This document shows, one piece after another, positions 1-8,461 of a stretch of DNA of 43,424 bases. The position numbers were made by a program, and so were the translations under genes. A model generated the notes under the pieces. The model saw only the letters and a program-made list of their open reading frames with translations. It made no database searches and was not told where the DNA came from. Position 1 is the first letter of the stretch. Each line of letters begins with the position of its first letter. Source of the stretch: CAG-217 sp963642245 (GTDB taxonomy: Bacteria > Bacillota > Clostridia > Oscillospirales > Acutalibacteraceae); contig CAVIFY010000014.1 of the NCBI GenBank assembly GCA_963642245.1, positions 1 to 43,424 on the forward strand, in the 5' to 3' direction.

Positions 1-928
1 CCGCCATTTTTTTGCTGTGCTTTTGGTTCAGTTCTTTTACAATGCTGTCCGTATCCACAGCGTCCGTATTCTTCTTTTCGCCCTTTTGCGCAGGCGGCTC
101 GTCCGCCGTGGCCGGTTCGCCGGGGGCGTGGGCGTCCAGGGGCACATCAATACTCGCCTGGCGGCGCTCCCGATACACCTCGATGGTGTCCCCCATCTTT
201 TCGTAGGCTTTCTTGGCCGGTTGTGCCGCGCCGTTTAAGAACTGCACCACCGTCAGCCGTGCCAGCAGCATAAAGTCCACCACCAGCAACACCAGGTCCA
301 CGATAATGGCCGGTGCCTTGCCAAAGGTCAGCAGCGCCCAGCCGATGAGCGCACCGAAAAAGCCACCGTTGAACTCGTAAGGCGCCTGGGTGTAGCCCAA
401 CTTTACGCTGTCTGCAAATTTCAACCCGGTGGGGTTCTCGATAATATGGATCAGCGCCGCGATCAGCAGCACGATAATCACGCTCTCCACGCCCTTGGCG
501 ATCAGCTCCCGAGGGGAAACCGGGGACTTTTGCCCCTCTGTCCCCTCCTCTGCCGCTCGCTTTTTGGCCTGGCTCTCCTTGTAGGAATACAGGAGAATGA
601 TCGCCACTGCCAGTATGGGGAACAGCACCGCCGCCAGCATACCGAACAGCCCTAAGTACACATTATGTACCACATTCCACGCGCCGTCGCCGCCGATCAC
701 CGCAATGAAGAAAAAGATCACCGACAGGGCAAAAACAGCCACCCCTACAATGCGGCTGATGTTCTCCTGCCGCTTGGCGGCAGCCTCTTGAGCCTCCAAC
801 TCCATTTGCTCCCAGCGGGCCTGCTCTGCCTTGGTGCGCTTTTGGGGCGCAGGGGCAGCCCCGCGGGCCGCAGCTTTCTTCTCCTCCCGGCGATGACCCC
901 GGGCGTTCTTCTTTTGTACATTCGCCAT
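1..928 (-). CDS. ftsK: DNA translocase FtsK/SpoIIIE, N-terminal part (truncated by window edge)
   Basis: Reading leftwards from an ATG at 928 (upstream AAGGAT) there is an open frame of about 309 codons that runs off the window. The protein begins with a charged Lys/Arg/Ala-rich cytoplasmic segment (about 60 residues), followed by several hydrophobic helices separated by short charged loops, then a polar linker. This is the layout of the membrane anchor of FtsK/SpoIIIE, the ATP-driven pump that moves chromosomal DNA through the division or sporulation septum. The motor and gamma domains would lie outside the window, so no Walker motifs are visible. The identification rests on this topology and on the tepA-ylzJ-spoIIIE gene order known from Bacillus. 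The stop of the upstream UppP-like gene is 24 bases away, so they are probably one transcript. Confidence 0.8.
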   Translation of the reverse strand, partial: MANVQKKNARGHRREEKKAAARGAAPAPQKRTKAEQARWEQMELEAQEAAAKRQENISRIVGVAVFALSVIFFFIAVIGGDGAWNVVHNVYLGLFGMLAAVLFPILAVAIILLYSYKESQAKKRAAEEGTEGQKSPVSPRELIAKGVESVIIVLLIAALIHIIENPTGLKFADSVKLGYTQAPYEFNGGFFGALIGWALLTFGKAPAIIVDLVLLVVDFMLLARLTVVQFLNGAAQPAKKAYEKMGDTIEVYRERRQASIDVPLDAHAPGEPATADEPPAQKGEKKNTDAVDTDSIVKELNQKHSKKMA

Positions 929-952
929 TTTATCTATCCTTAAAAGCTAAAA

Positions 953-1813
953 TTATCGTAAGATCAGTTCAAAAATCCCCACCACGGCGCACACACCGGC
1001 CAGGGCAAAATCATAATAGGCAAACACCTTTAGCTTGCCCTCGCGGAGGATCCACAGCATCAGCTTGACCATAAAATAGGTCACCGCCGCGCTGAGCACC
1101 ACCGCCAAAATACCGGCAATGATATTTACATAGGTGACGCAAGTGCAGATCTCCACCACGCCCAGCACCAACAGGGTCAGCACGCTGGACACCGCCGCAA
1201 AGCGGTAAGAGATCTTGCGGGCCACGCCCATCATCACCCCCAGGCAGAACAGCACGCCCATATAGGACAGCCCGGCAATGGGCAGCGAAAAGGCGGCGGC
1301 AAAGCCTAAGATCAGGGCGGCGTACCAGTCCACATTCTTTTGGGGACCGTGCTTTTTCATTTGCAGCAGTGCCAGCAGAATAAACCCGCCGGTAAGGGCA
1401 AAAAACACGCCCTCGTCCAGCAGCGTGCCGTTATAGCCCATACTGCGAAACAGGCCGTACACATTGCCGTACTTGCCTGCCGGCACCAGCAGCAAAAGCA
1501 TAGGCAAAAAGCCCAGCACCGTGCCAAACATAAACCGGCGCACACCGCCGGGGTTCACAAAGGGATTTTGCTTTGCAAACGCGTCTTTGAAAAAGGCGAT
1601 GAACTCGCCAAACAGCCGCACAAACAGCTTAAAGAACACCAGGAAGATACCCAGCGCAATGCCAATATGTACCAGCCCGGTCAGCTCGCTGCCGTTGCCG
1701 CTGAACCGACCGGAAAAATCGTGAAAGATCGCCGAATGCCCACTTTCAGACACCGGGAGTACCCAGGTGACCGCCTGTGCGACGGCTTGAAATATCGCAG
1801 TTAAAAACCACAT
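953..1813 (-). CDS. Divergent UppP/BacA-like membrane protein (undecaprenyl-diphosphatase family)
   Basis: The 286-residue, very hydrophobic protein has the UppP fold signature LPVSESGH at residues 19-26 and a second family loop, PIAGLSYMG, at 178-186. UppP removes a phosphate from undecaprenyl pyrophosphate to recycle the cell-wall lipid carrier. Two features expected of an active enzyme are missing: the (E/Q)xxxE motif before LPVS reads Q13-xxx-W17, and the second loop, normally ending SRSG, has no Arg. The His of the first motif (H26) is kept. The start at 1813 is chosen because GGAGGG lies 7 bases upstream; a longer frame to 1861 has no such site. It lies in the tepA-ftsK operon. It is either a divergent phosphatase or a non-catalytic paralogue; family membership is solid, activity is doubtful. 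Confidence 0.75.
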   Translation of the reverse strand: MWFLTAIFQAVAQAVTWVLPVSESGHSAIFHDFSGRFSGNGSELTGLVHIGIALGIFLVFFKLFVRLFGEFIAFFKDAFAKQNPFVNPGGVRRFMFGTVLGFLPMLLLLVPAGKYGNVYGLFRSMGYNGTLLDEGVFFALTGGFILLALLQMKKHGPQKNVDWYAALILGFAAAFSLPIAGLSYMGVLFCLGVMMGVARKISYRFAAVSSVLTLLVLGVVEICTCVTYVNIIAGILAVVLSAAVTYFMVKLMLWILREGKLKVFAYYDFALAGVCAVVGIFELILR

Positions 1814-1955
1814 GATCCTGCCCTCCGAACAAAGAAGCGCCCTCCAGACTGTACCCGTCATTCAAGTAGTCAAAGGGGTTGCTGGAGCGGGGCGCCCGGC
1901 TGCCCTGCGGCGCTCGGTAGAACACTTCCGCCTGGTCAATGATGGTCCACAGCAT
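1746..1955 (-). CDS. Possible YlzJ-like small protein
   Basis: A 69-codon frame starts at ATG 1955, inside the last codons of tepA, and runs into the beginning of the UppP-like gene. The start (MLWTIIDQAEVF) and the later NPFDYLNDGY segment resemble the N-terminal and C-terminal signatures of YlzJ-like proteins, which in Bacillus and many Clostridia sit between tepA and spoIIIE. The stretch between these signatures is much shorter than I expect for the family, and the C-terminal residues after DYLNDGY look like read-through into the next gene. Its function is unknown even in model species. It may be a shortened real gene or a decayed remnant; the position is the best argument for it. Confidence 0.5.
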   Translation of the reverse strand: MLWTIIDQAEVFYRAPQGSRAPRSSNPFDYLNDGYSLEGASLFGGQDHVVFNCDISSRRTGGHLGTPGV

Positions 1956-2658
1956 GGTGCTCCTCCTCAATGGTGTGATTGAGAAATTCCAGCGCGTCGC
2001 TAAGGCCGCCCATTTGGTCGATGAGCCCGCAGTCCACCGCACCGGCACCGTCCAGCACCGTGCCCACATCCATCACCAGCTCCCCGGTCTTCATCATCAG
2101 GGCACGGAAGTCCGCTGCGCTGATCTTGGCGTTGTGCTCAATAAAGCGCACGATCCGGTCCTGCATCTTCTCAAAATAAGACAGGGTCTGGGGCACGCCC
2201 AGTACCAGGCCGTTCATACGCACCGGGTGCACCGTCATAGTGGCGCTGGGTACGATAAAACTGCGCCGACAGGACACTGCCAGGGGCACGCCGATGGAGT
2301 GACCGCCGCCCAGCACCAGCGAGGCCGTTGGGGTCCGCATAGTGGACAGCAGCTCCGCAATGGCCAGCCCGGCCTCCACATCACCGCCCACGGTGTTGAG
2401 AATGATCAGCAGGCCCTCTACATCGTCGCTCTCCTCAATGGCCACCAGCTGCGGGATCACATGCTCGTACTTGGTGGTCTTGTTTTGGCTGGGCAAGATA
2501 TAGTGGCCCTCGATCTGGCCGATCACCGTTAAGCAGTGAATAAAGTGGCCGTCCTTTTGCACCGTGATGGAGCCGGTCTGCAAATTGGGTTGCAGATCCT
2601 CCGTCTGTGCTTCTTCGTTCTCTATTTCCTTTTCTGTTTCCTCGTTTGTGTGCGGCAT
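1936..2658 (-). CDS. tepA: ClpP-like translocation-enhancing protease TepA
   Basis: The 240-residue protein belongs to the ClpP/crotonase fold and carries the TepA variant of the serine-protease motif, LGGGHSIGVPLAV, followed by SATMTVHPVRMNG, which supplies the catalytic His. The N-terminal ~35 residues are acidic and poorly conserved. TepA is known in Bacillus as a cytoplasmic protein that aids degradation of signal peptides or protein export. The start at 2658 is preferred over an upstream in-frame ATG at 2697 because GGGAGG lies 6 bases before it. It is the first gene of the operon leading to ftsK, driven by a promoter at 2707-2735. Confidence 0.88.
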   Translation of the reverse strand: MPHTNEETEKEIENEEAQTEDLQPNLQTGSITVQKDGHFIHCLTVIGQIEGHYILPSQNKTTKYEHVIPQLVAIEESDDVEGLLIILNTVGGDVEAGLAIAELLSTMRTPTASLVLGGGHSIGVPLAVSCRRSFIVPSATMTVHPVRMNGLVLGVPQTLSYFEKMQDRIVRFIEHNAKISAADFRALMMKTGELVMDVGTVLDGAGAVDCGLIDQMGGLSDALEFLNHTIEEEHHAVDHH

Positions 2659-2706
2659 ACCATTCCTCCCGGAATTAGTATGCCCGTTTCTCCACATTCA
2701 ACGATA

Positions 2707-2735
2707 ATTTTAGCATAAGGCGGGCAGAAATTCAA
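2707..2735 (-). promoter_or_regulatory. Sigma-A-type promoter of the tepA-ftsK operon
   Basis: On the minus strand TTGAAT (2735-2730) and TAAAAT (2712-2707) are separated by 17 bases, about 50 bases before the tepA start. Read from sequence only. Confidence 0.65.
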
Positions 2736-2773
2736 CAATATAATGAAATCTAATCATTAAATCTTTATTCTAA

Positions 2774-2802
2774 TTGACATTGCCGCCATTTTATTATAGA
2801 AT
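2774..2802 (+). promoter_or_regulatory. Sigma-A-type promoter of acn-icd-rex
   Basis: A consensus TTGACA (2774-2779) and TAGAAT (2797-2802) are spaced by 17 bases. The 5' leader is about 40 bases and includes AGGAGG at 2830-2835. No convincing Rex palindrome was found across it. Confidence 0.75.
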
Positions 2803-2846
2803 GGGGATTGACAATTCTTTGAACAACTCAGGAGGTTTTTTGAACA

Positions 2847-4784
2847 ATGGGTCTTACACTTGCACAAAAATTGATCAAATCCCACCTGGTCGAGGGCGAG
2901 ATGATCCCCGGGCAGGAGATTGGGCTGAAAATTGACCAAACCCTAACGCAGGACGCGACCGGTACCATGGCGTACCTGGAATTCGAGGCTATGGGCGTAG
3001 ATCGGGTCAAGACCGAGCGCTCCGTGGCGTACATCGACCACAACACCCTGCAAACCGGCTTTGAGAACGCCGACGACCACAGATACATTCAGACCGTGAC
3101 CAAAAAGCACGGCATTTACTTCTCCCGCCCGGGCAACGGCATTTGCCACCAGGTGCACCTGGAGCGCTTTGGCATTCCGGGCAAGACCCTGATCGGCTCC
3201 GACAGCCACACCCCCACCGGCGGCGGTATCGGTATGCTGGCTATGGGCGCAGGCGGTATGGATGTGGCCGTAGCCATGGGCGGCGGCACTTACTATATCC
3301 CCATGCCCACCATGACCCGCATCAACCTGACCGGCTACTTAAAGCCCTGGGTCTCTGCCAAGGATGTGATTTTGGAAGTGCTGCGCCGTATGACCGTTAA
3401 GGGCGGCGTTGGCAAGATCATTGAGTACGGCGGCGAGGGCGTAAAGACCCTGTCCGTACCGGAGCGCGCCACCATCACCAACATGGGTGCGGAGCTGGGC
3501 GCCACCACCTCCATCTTCCCCTCTGACGAGATCACCCTGGCGTTCCTGAAAGCCCAGGACCGTGCAGACGACTGGACGGAGATCCTGCCGGACCCGGACG
3601 CCCAGTATGATGAAGTGATCGACATTGACCTGTGCGCACTGGAGCCCATGGCTGCCTGCCCGCATATGCCCGATAAAGTTAAGACCACCGAGGAGATCGG
3701 CAAGATCAAGGTGGACCAGGTAGCCATCGGCTCCTGCACCAACTCCTCCTTTGTGGATATGATGAAAGTTGCCAAGATCTTGAAAGGCAAGACCGTGTGC
3801 CCCACCGTTTCCCTTTGCATTGCCCCCGGCTCCAAGCAGGTACTGAATATGCTGGCTATGAACGGCGCACTGGGCGATATGATCGGCGCAGGCGCCCGCA
3901 TTCTGGAGTCTGCCTGCGGTCCGTGTATCGGTATGGGCCAGTCCCCCAACAGCGGCGGTATCTCCCTGCGCACCTTTAACCGGAACTTTGAGGGCCGCAG
4001 CGGCACCAAGGACGCCGGTATCTACCTGGTATCTCCGGAAGTGGCGGCAGCCTCTGCCCTCACCGGTTACCTGACCGATCCCCGTGACCTGGGTGAAGCC
4101 CCCACGGTGGAAATGCCGGAGCACTTTGCCATCAACGACAATATGATCGAGCCGCCGGCCAGCCCGGAGGAAGCGGACAGCGTAGAGGTGCTGCGCGGGC
4201 CGAACATCAAGCCCTTCCCCAAGACCGAACCGCTGCCGGAGAGCATTACCGCCAAGGCTGTGCTGAAAGTGGGCGACAACATCACCACCGACCACATTAT
4301 GCCCGCAGGCGCCAAGATCCTGCCCTACCGCTCCAACATTCCGCACCTGAGCCAGTTCTGCTTTGGCGTGTGCGACGAGAGTTTCCCGGAGCGCATTAAA
4401 GCCGAGGGCAAGGGCATGATCATCGGCGGTGCCAACTACGGCCAAGGCTCCTCTCGTGAGCACGCGGCACTGGTGCCCCTGTACCTGGGTGTAAAGGCGG
4501 TCATCACCAAGTCCTTTGCCCGTATCCATGTGGCCAACCTGGTAAACGCCGGTATTCTGCCCTTTACCTTTGCCAATGAGGAAGACTACGACCGCATTGA
4601 CCAGATGGACGAGCTGAAGCTGGCAGACATTCGCACCGCTATGGAAAAGAACACTCCGGTGGTACTGAAGAACCTGACCAAGAATGAGGAATACCCCCTG
4701 GACGCCGGCCACCTGTCTGCCCGTCAGCGCGCAATGCTGCTGTGCGGCGGTCTGCTGGACTACACCAGAGAGAGCAATAAATAA
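2847..4784 (+). CDS. acn: Aconitate hydratase
   Basis: The 645-residue enzyme interconverts citrate and isocitrate with a 4Fe-4S cluster. The three cluster cysteines are visible: C297 in GSCTNSS, and C357 and C360 in ACGPCIGMG. The C-terminal swivel domain carries NYGQGSSREHAA, which contributes substrate-binding Ser/Arg. The length is that of the shorter mitochondrial/anaerobe-type aconitases rather than the ~900-residue bacterial AcnA. AGGAGG lies 11 bases before the ATG. It is followed 26 bases later by isocitrate dehydrogenase, so the pair converts citrate to 2-oxoglutarate, most likely for glutamate synthesis in an anaerobe with an incomplete citric acid cycle. No citrate synthase is visible in the window. 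Confidence 0.95.
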   Translation: MGLTLAQKLIKSHLVEGEMIPGQEIGLKIDQTLTQDATGTMAYLEFEAMGVDRVKTERSVAYIDHNTLQTGFENADDHRYIQTVTKKHGIYFSRPGNGICHQVHLERFGIPGKTLIGSDSHTPTGGGIGMLAMGAGGMDVAVAMGGGTYYIPMPTMTRINLTGYLKPWVSAKDVILEVLRRMTVKGGVGKIIEYGGEGVKTLSVPERATITNMGAELGATTSIFPSDEITLAFLKAQDRADDWTEILPDPDAQYDEVIDIDLCALEPMAACPHMPDKVKTTEEIGKIKVDQVAIGSCTNSSFVDMMKVAKILKGKTVCPTVSLCIAPGSKQVLNMLAMNGALGDMIGAGARILESACGPCIGMGQSPNSGGISLRTFNRNFEGRSGTKDAGIYLVSPEVAAASALTGYLTDPRDLGEAPTVEMPEHFAINDNMIEPPASPEEADSVEVLRGPNIKPFPKTEPLPESITAKAVLKVGDNITTDHIMPAGAKILPYRSNIPHLSQFCFGVCDESFPERIKAEGKGMIIGGANYGQGSSREHAALVPLYLGVKAVITKSFARIHVANLVNAGILPFTFANEEDYDRIDQMDELKLADIRTAMEKNTPVVLKNLTKNEEYPLDAGHLSARQRAMLLCGGLLDYTRESNK

Positions 4785-4810
4785 GCAATTTTACAGATTG
4801 GAGAACCATT

Positions 4811-5986
4811 ATGACTGACGAGAAACAAGCCATTGACGCGGCAGTAGAACAGTTCCGCTCCCTGATGGAGAGCCAGCTGGCCCGCGCCAAGAGAATTCGC
4901 GAGGATAAGGACTTTACCGACTTTGACGCACTGGACACCATTGTGATCGGTATTTGCGGCGGCGACGGTATCGGCCCTGTGATCACCAAGGAGAGCGAGC
5001 GGGTGCTGTCTTTCCTGCTGAAGGACGAGGTTGCCAGCGGCAAGATCCAGTTTAAGGAGATCGACGGCCTGACCATTGAGAACCGGGCAGCTTGCAACAA
5101 GGCCATTCCGGACGATGTGCTGGCCCAGCTGAAAGCCTGCAATGTGATCCTGAAAGGCCCCACCACCACGCCCCGCGCCGGGGATCCGTGGCCCAATGTG
5201 GAGTCTGCCAATGTGGCCATGCGTAAAGAGCTGGACCTGTTTGCCAATATGCGCCCGGTAAAGGTGCCGGAGCAGGGCATTGACTGGACCTTCTTCCGTG
5301 AGAACACCGAGGGCGGCTATGCCATCGGCTCTTACGGTGTGAATATCACCGACGACCTGGCTGTGGACTTTACCGTAGCCACCCGGGAGGGCTGCGAGCG
5401 TATCGCCCGCCTGGCCTATGACTACGCCCAGAAGAACCACAAGGGCAAAGTTTCCATCATCACCAAGGCTAATATCATCAAGACCACCGACGGCAAGTTC
5501 TTAAAGACCGCCCAGATGATCGGCCAGGAGTACCCGGAGATCGTCACCGACGACTGGTATGTGGACATCACCACCGCCAAGCTGATCGACCCCATGCGCC
5601 GCAAGGACTTTAAGGTCTTTGTGCTGCCCAACCTGTACGGCGACATCATCACCGACGAGGCGGCCGAGTTCCAGGGCGGCGTTGGCACTGCCGGTTCTGC
5701 CAACATCGGTAAGAAGTACGCCATGTTTGAGGCCATTCACGGCTCCGCCCCCCGCATGATTAAAGAGGGCCGCGGCCAGTACGCAGACCCCTGCTCCATG
5801 CTGCGGGCCACCGTTATGCTGCTGTCCCACATTGGGTATCAAAAGCAGGCGGACGCTCTGGAGGCTGCGCTGGACAAGTGTATGTTTGAAGAGAAGAAGC
5901 TGGTGATCACCGGCCGTGCAGACGGCTGCACTTGCAGCGAATTTGGCGACTATGTGATGGACACCATCACCCAGATGACCAAATAA
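4811..5986 (+). CDS. icd: Isocitrate dehydrogenase (isocitrate/isopropylmalate dehydrogenase family)
   Basis: The 391-residue protein oxidatively decarboxylates isocitrate to 2-oxoglutarate. It has the family nucleotide-fold start GGDGIGP, the substrate loop FFRENTEGGYAIG, the metal-binding NLYGDIITDEAAEFQGG segment and the adenine-binding EAIHGSAPRM. Placement after aconitase decides for isocitrate rather than isopropylmalate as substrate. An N-terminal extension of about 45 residues (charged, helical) precedes the Rossmann-like core. The ATG has GGAG 8 bases upstream. Cofactor preference (NAD or NADP) cannot be settled by eye, though co-transcription with the NADH-sensing Rex makes NAD attractive. 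Confidence 0.92.
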   Translation: MTDEKQAIDAAVEQFRSLMESQLARAKRIREDKDFTDFDALDTIVIGICGGDGIGPVITKESERVLSFLLKDEVASGKIQFKEIDGLTIENRAACNKAIPDDVLAQLKACNVILKGPTTTPRAGDPWPNVESANVAMRKELDLFANMRPVKVPEQGIDWTFFRENTEGGYAIGSYGVNITDDLAVDFTVATREGCERIARLAYDYAQKNHKGKVSIITKANIIKTTDGKFLKTAQMIGQEYPEIVTDDWYVDITTAKLIDPMRRKDFKVFVLPNLYGDIITDEAAEFQGGVGTAGSANIGKKYAMFEAIHGSAPRMIKEGRGQYADPCSMLRATVMLLSHIGYQKQADALEAALDKCMFEEKKLVITGRADGCTCSEFGDYVMDTITQMTK

Positions 5987-6014
5987 AATCGTTCTTTTGA
6001 GAGGGGTGAACCCT

Positions 6015-6659
6015 ATGGAAAAAAGAGAAAATATATCCATATCCATCATCAAGCGCCTGCCCCGGTACTACCGGTTTTTGCAGAGTTTGAAGGACAACGG
6101 CATCGTGCGCATCAGCTCCAAGGAGCTGGCGGACCGTATGGGCCTGACCGCGTCCCAAATTCGCCACGACTTTAACAGCTTTGGCGGGTTTGGGCAGCAG
6201 GGCTACGGCTACAATGTGCCGGAGCTGCAAAAGCGCATTGGTGAGATCCTGTGCGTGGATAAGGAATTGAAAACCATTTTGATCGGCGCCGGTAACCTGG
6301 GCAAGGCGGTGTCCAACAAGATCTTCAACAAGCAGAGCGGCTTTAAGCTGATTGGCATTTTTGACAAGAACGAGGCCATCTGCGGCAATATGATCAAGGG
6401 CATTCCCGTGCGCCACATCAATTATTTGGAGAACTTCTGCATTGATAACCAACCGGTGTGCGCCGTGATCTGTATTCCCGGCAGCGATATGCAGGAGATC
6501 ACGGATATGCTGGTGCGCCTGGGTGTGCGGGCCTTTTGGAACTTTAGCAATTACGACATTGCTATGGCCCACCCGGAGGTGCTTGTGGAGAATGTGCACC
6601 TGAACGACAGTCTGATGACCCTGGGCTACCTGACCAACACCTCTATGGCAGAGGACTAA
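6015..6659 (+). CDS. rex: Redox-sensing transcriptional repressor Rex
   Basis: The 214-residue protein has an N-terminal winged helix (ISSKELADRMGLTASQIRHD region, residues about 30-60, with FGGFGQQGYGY following) and a Rossmann domain with IGAGNLGKAV. Rex represses fermentation and redox genes and releases DNA when NADH binds. The C-terminal helix that swaps between subunits is present. The start at ATG 6015 is chosen over the in-frame TTG at 5997 because GAGGGGTG lies just before it. It follows icd by 28 bases, so the regulator shares a transcript with the NAD(P)H-generating enzymes. That order suggests feedback on citrate oxidation or simple co-expression. Confidence 0.95.
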   Translation: MEKRENISISIIKRLPRYYRFLQSLKDNGIVRISSKELADRMGLTASQIRHDFNSFGGFGQQGYGYNVPELQKRIGEILCVDKELKTILIGAGNLGKAVSNKIFNKQSGFKLIGIFDKNEAICGNMIKGIPVRHINYLENFCIDNQPVCAVICIPGSDMQEITDMLVRLGVRAFWNFSNYDIAMAHPEVLVENVHLNDSLMTLGYLTNTSMAED

Positions 6660-6673
6660 GCGAGGTAGCGGCA

Positions 6674-7363
6674 GTGAAACAGATTAGCACAAAAGAGATC
6701 GTAGACCTGTTTGCCTACAACAAGGACTCTGCGGTTTTGGTAGAAAAGCGTCCCCTGCCCGGCAACGCCCAGTACAAGGTGAACTACTCGGTGGTGAACT
6801 TTGCCACCGGCGAGCAGGAAGTGATCACCAAAAGCGCCTACCTGCTGCGCAAATTCGGCTCTGCATTCCAAAAGATCAGCACCGCGATCCCCAACTTTGT
6901 ACAGTGCGACGCGGCGGTGCTCTATGACCGCCGGGTGCTGGTGATCTACCCTAACGGCGAGGCCGGTATCTTTGACCGGGAGGGCACGCTGGAGTGGAAC
7001 GGTATGTTCCAGTACCACGACGCCCCGGTGAAGCACCTGGCGCTGGAGGAAAAATATTTTTGGAGCGTTTGCCCCGGCGAGAATGCGGTGATCCGCTACG
7101 CCTGCCAAAATATGAAGGTAGACCTGCGTATCGGCGGCAAGGACGCCCAAACCTTTGTCAACCCCCAGCACATTTGCCAGTACGGCGGCGACCTGTATGT
7201 GGCCTGCGGCGGCAACAAGATCCGCAAGATCGACGGTATGGATTATACCGTGTCCGACTACCGCACCTTTTCCCAGCAGGTCAAGCGGTATCACAAATTC
7301 GGTCAGTACGCCCTGGTGGTGCTGGAAAGCGGCACCTACCTGGTGGACGAGACCCGGGAGTGA
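6674..7363 (+). CDS. Hypothetical protein, cytoplasmic, beta-rich
   Basis: The 229-residue protein starts with GTG at 6674, with GAGG 8 bases upstream, 14 bases after the rex stop. I do not recognise its family. It has no signal peptide or membrane segment. The sequence alternates short strand-like stretches with turns (for example YDRRVLVIYPNGEAGIFDREG and GGDLYVACGGNKIRKIDG), a pattern that resembles blades of a small beta-propeller. Being last in acn-icd-rex and directly followed by a terminator, it may have a role in the same redox context, but that is guilt by association only. Confidence 0.8.
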   Translation: MKQISTKEIVDLFAYNKDSAVLVEKRPLPGNAQYKVNYSVVNFATGEQEVITKSAYLLRKFGSAFQKISTAIPNFVQCDAAVLYDRRVLVIYPNGEAGIFDREGTLEWNGMFQYHDAPVKHLALEEKYFWSVCPGENAVIRYACQNMKVDLRIGGKDAQTFVNPQHICQYGGDLYVACGGNKIRKIDGMDYTVSDYRTFSQQVKRYHKFGQYALVVLESGTYLVDETRE

Positions 7364-7380
7364 CCCATACATAAAAAGAC

Positions 7381-7413
7381 AAGGCATACACCCCAGGTGT
7401 ATGCCTTATTTTT
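7381..7413 (+). terminator. Rho-independent terminator of acn-icd-rex operon
   Basis: AAGGCATACAC pairs with GTGTATGCCTT around a short loop and is followed by a T-rich run at 7406-7414. Confidence 0.85.
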
Positions 7414-7428
7414 GTGCCATCCGGGCGC

Positions 7429-7457
7429 AAAAAAGCCGCAGGCAATGCCTGCGGCTT
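7429..7457 (-). terminator. Terminator of the alaS-ldh operon
   Basis: An 11-bp perfect stem (AAGCCGCAGGC with its complement, 3-base loop) at 7433-7457 is followed on the minus strand by a T6 run, 18 bases beyond the ldh stop. Confidence 0.85.
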
Positions 7458-7474
7458 ATCTTTTAATTGCGGTT

Positions 7475-8428
7475 TTACGCCCGGTCCATACCGATCTCCT
7501 CGATCATCTCGTGGATCACATCGGCGGAAGTAGCGAACTTGGCCTTTTCTTCCTCGTTCAGGTCCATTTGGAGCACCTCACGCACGCCGTTGCGGTTCAC
7601 CACCGCCGGCACGCCGATATAGATACCCCGCTGGCCGTACTCCCCTTTCAGGTACGCAGACACGGTAAAGATGGAATTCTCATCAAAGAGAATGGCCCGA
7701 CTCAGCCGTGCCAGCACCATACCGATACCGTAATAGGTGGCTTTTTTGGCCTTGATGATGGCATAAGCAGACTCCTTTACATCCACGGCGATCTGCTTCA
7801 TATCCTCCTCCAAGGTGGGGTGGGTGGCCTTAAAATCGTCCAGGGGCTTTACGCTGATCAGCGCCTGACTCCAGGGCACGAACTCCGAGTCCCCGTGCTC
7901 GCCGATCACATAGGCGTGCACATTGCGGGGGTTCACATGGAAATAATCGCTCATCATGTGGCGCAGGCGGGCGCTGTCCAGCGAGGTGCCGGAGCCTACC
8001 ACCCGATTGGCCGGGAAACCGGACAGCGTATAGACCACCTGGGTCATAATATCCACCGGGTTAGAGGCCACCAGGAACACGCCGTTAAAGCCGCTGGCGA
8101 TAATGGGCTGCACAATGGAGCCAAAGACCTTGTAATTCTTTTGCAGCAGGTCCCGGCGGGTCTCCCCGGGCAGCTGGGGCGCACCGGCACAGATCACAAT
8201 CAGATCTGCGTCGCCGCAGTCGCTGTACTCCCCTGCTTTGATCTTCATAGAACTGGGCGCAAAGGGCAGTCCGTGAGACAGGTCCGCCGCCTCGCCCCAG
8301 GCGCGCTCCTTGTTAATGTCGATCAGCACCAGCTCGTCGCAAATGTTTTGGTTCAGCAGCGCATAAGCAAAGCTCATACCCACCATACCAACGCCTACAA
8401 TGGCAACTTTCTTCTTATCTGACAACAT
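7475..8428 (-). CDS. ldh: L-lactate dehydrogenase
   Basis: The 317-residue protein reduces pyruvate to lactate with NADH. It has the Rossmann glycine motif VGVGMVGMS near the N-terminus, DINKERAWGEAADL (the Asp that selects NAD), the SNPVD segment and GEHGDS with the catalytic His. The fermentative role fits the rest of the window. The start at 8428 is chosen because GGGAGG sits 7 bases before it; five codons of a longer frame upstream have no such site. It is the last gene after the phosphoribosyltransferase (33-base gap) and is probably co-transcribed from alaS. Confidence 0.94.
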   Translation of the reverse strand: MLSDKKKVAIVGVGMVGMSFAYALLNQNICDELVLIDINKERAWGEAADLSHGLPFAPSSMKIKAGEYSDCGDADLIVICAGAPQLPGETRRDLLQKNYKVFGSIVQPIIASGFNGVFLVASNPVDIMTQVVYTLSGFPANRVVGSGTSLDSARLRHMMSDYFHVNPRNVHAYVIGEHGDSEFVPWSQALISVKPLDDFKATHPTLEEDMKQIAVDVKESAYAIIKAKKATYYGIGMVLARLSRAILFDENSIFTVSAYLKGEYGQRGIYIGVPAVVNRNGVREVLQMDLNEEEKAKFATSADVIHEMIEEIGMDRA

Positions 8429-8461
8429 TTGAATGCCTCCCAAAGTACCACCTCTGCTCTA

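Noticed and set aside
2698..2846. Rex operator in the acn promoter
   Set aside because: TTGACAATTCTTTGAACAA looks vaguely symmetric but does not pair as TTGTGAA-n4-TTCACAA, so it is not called.
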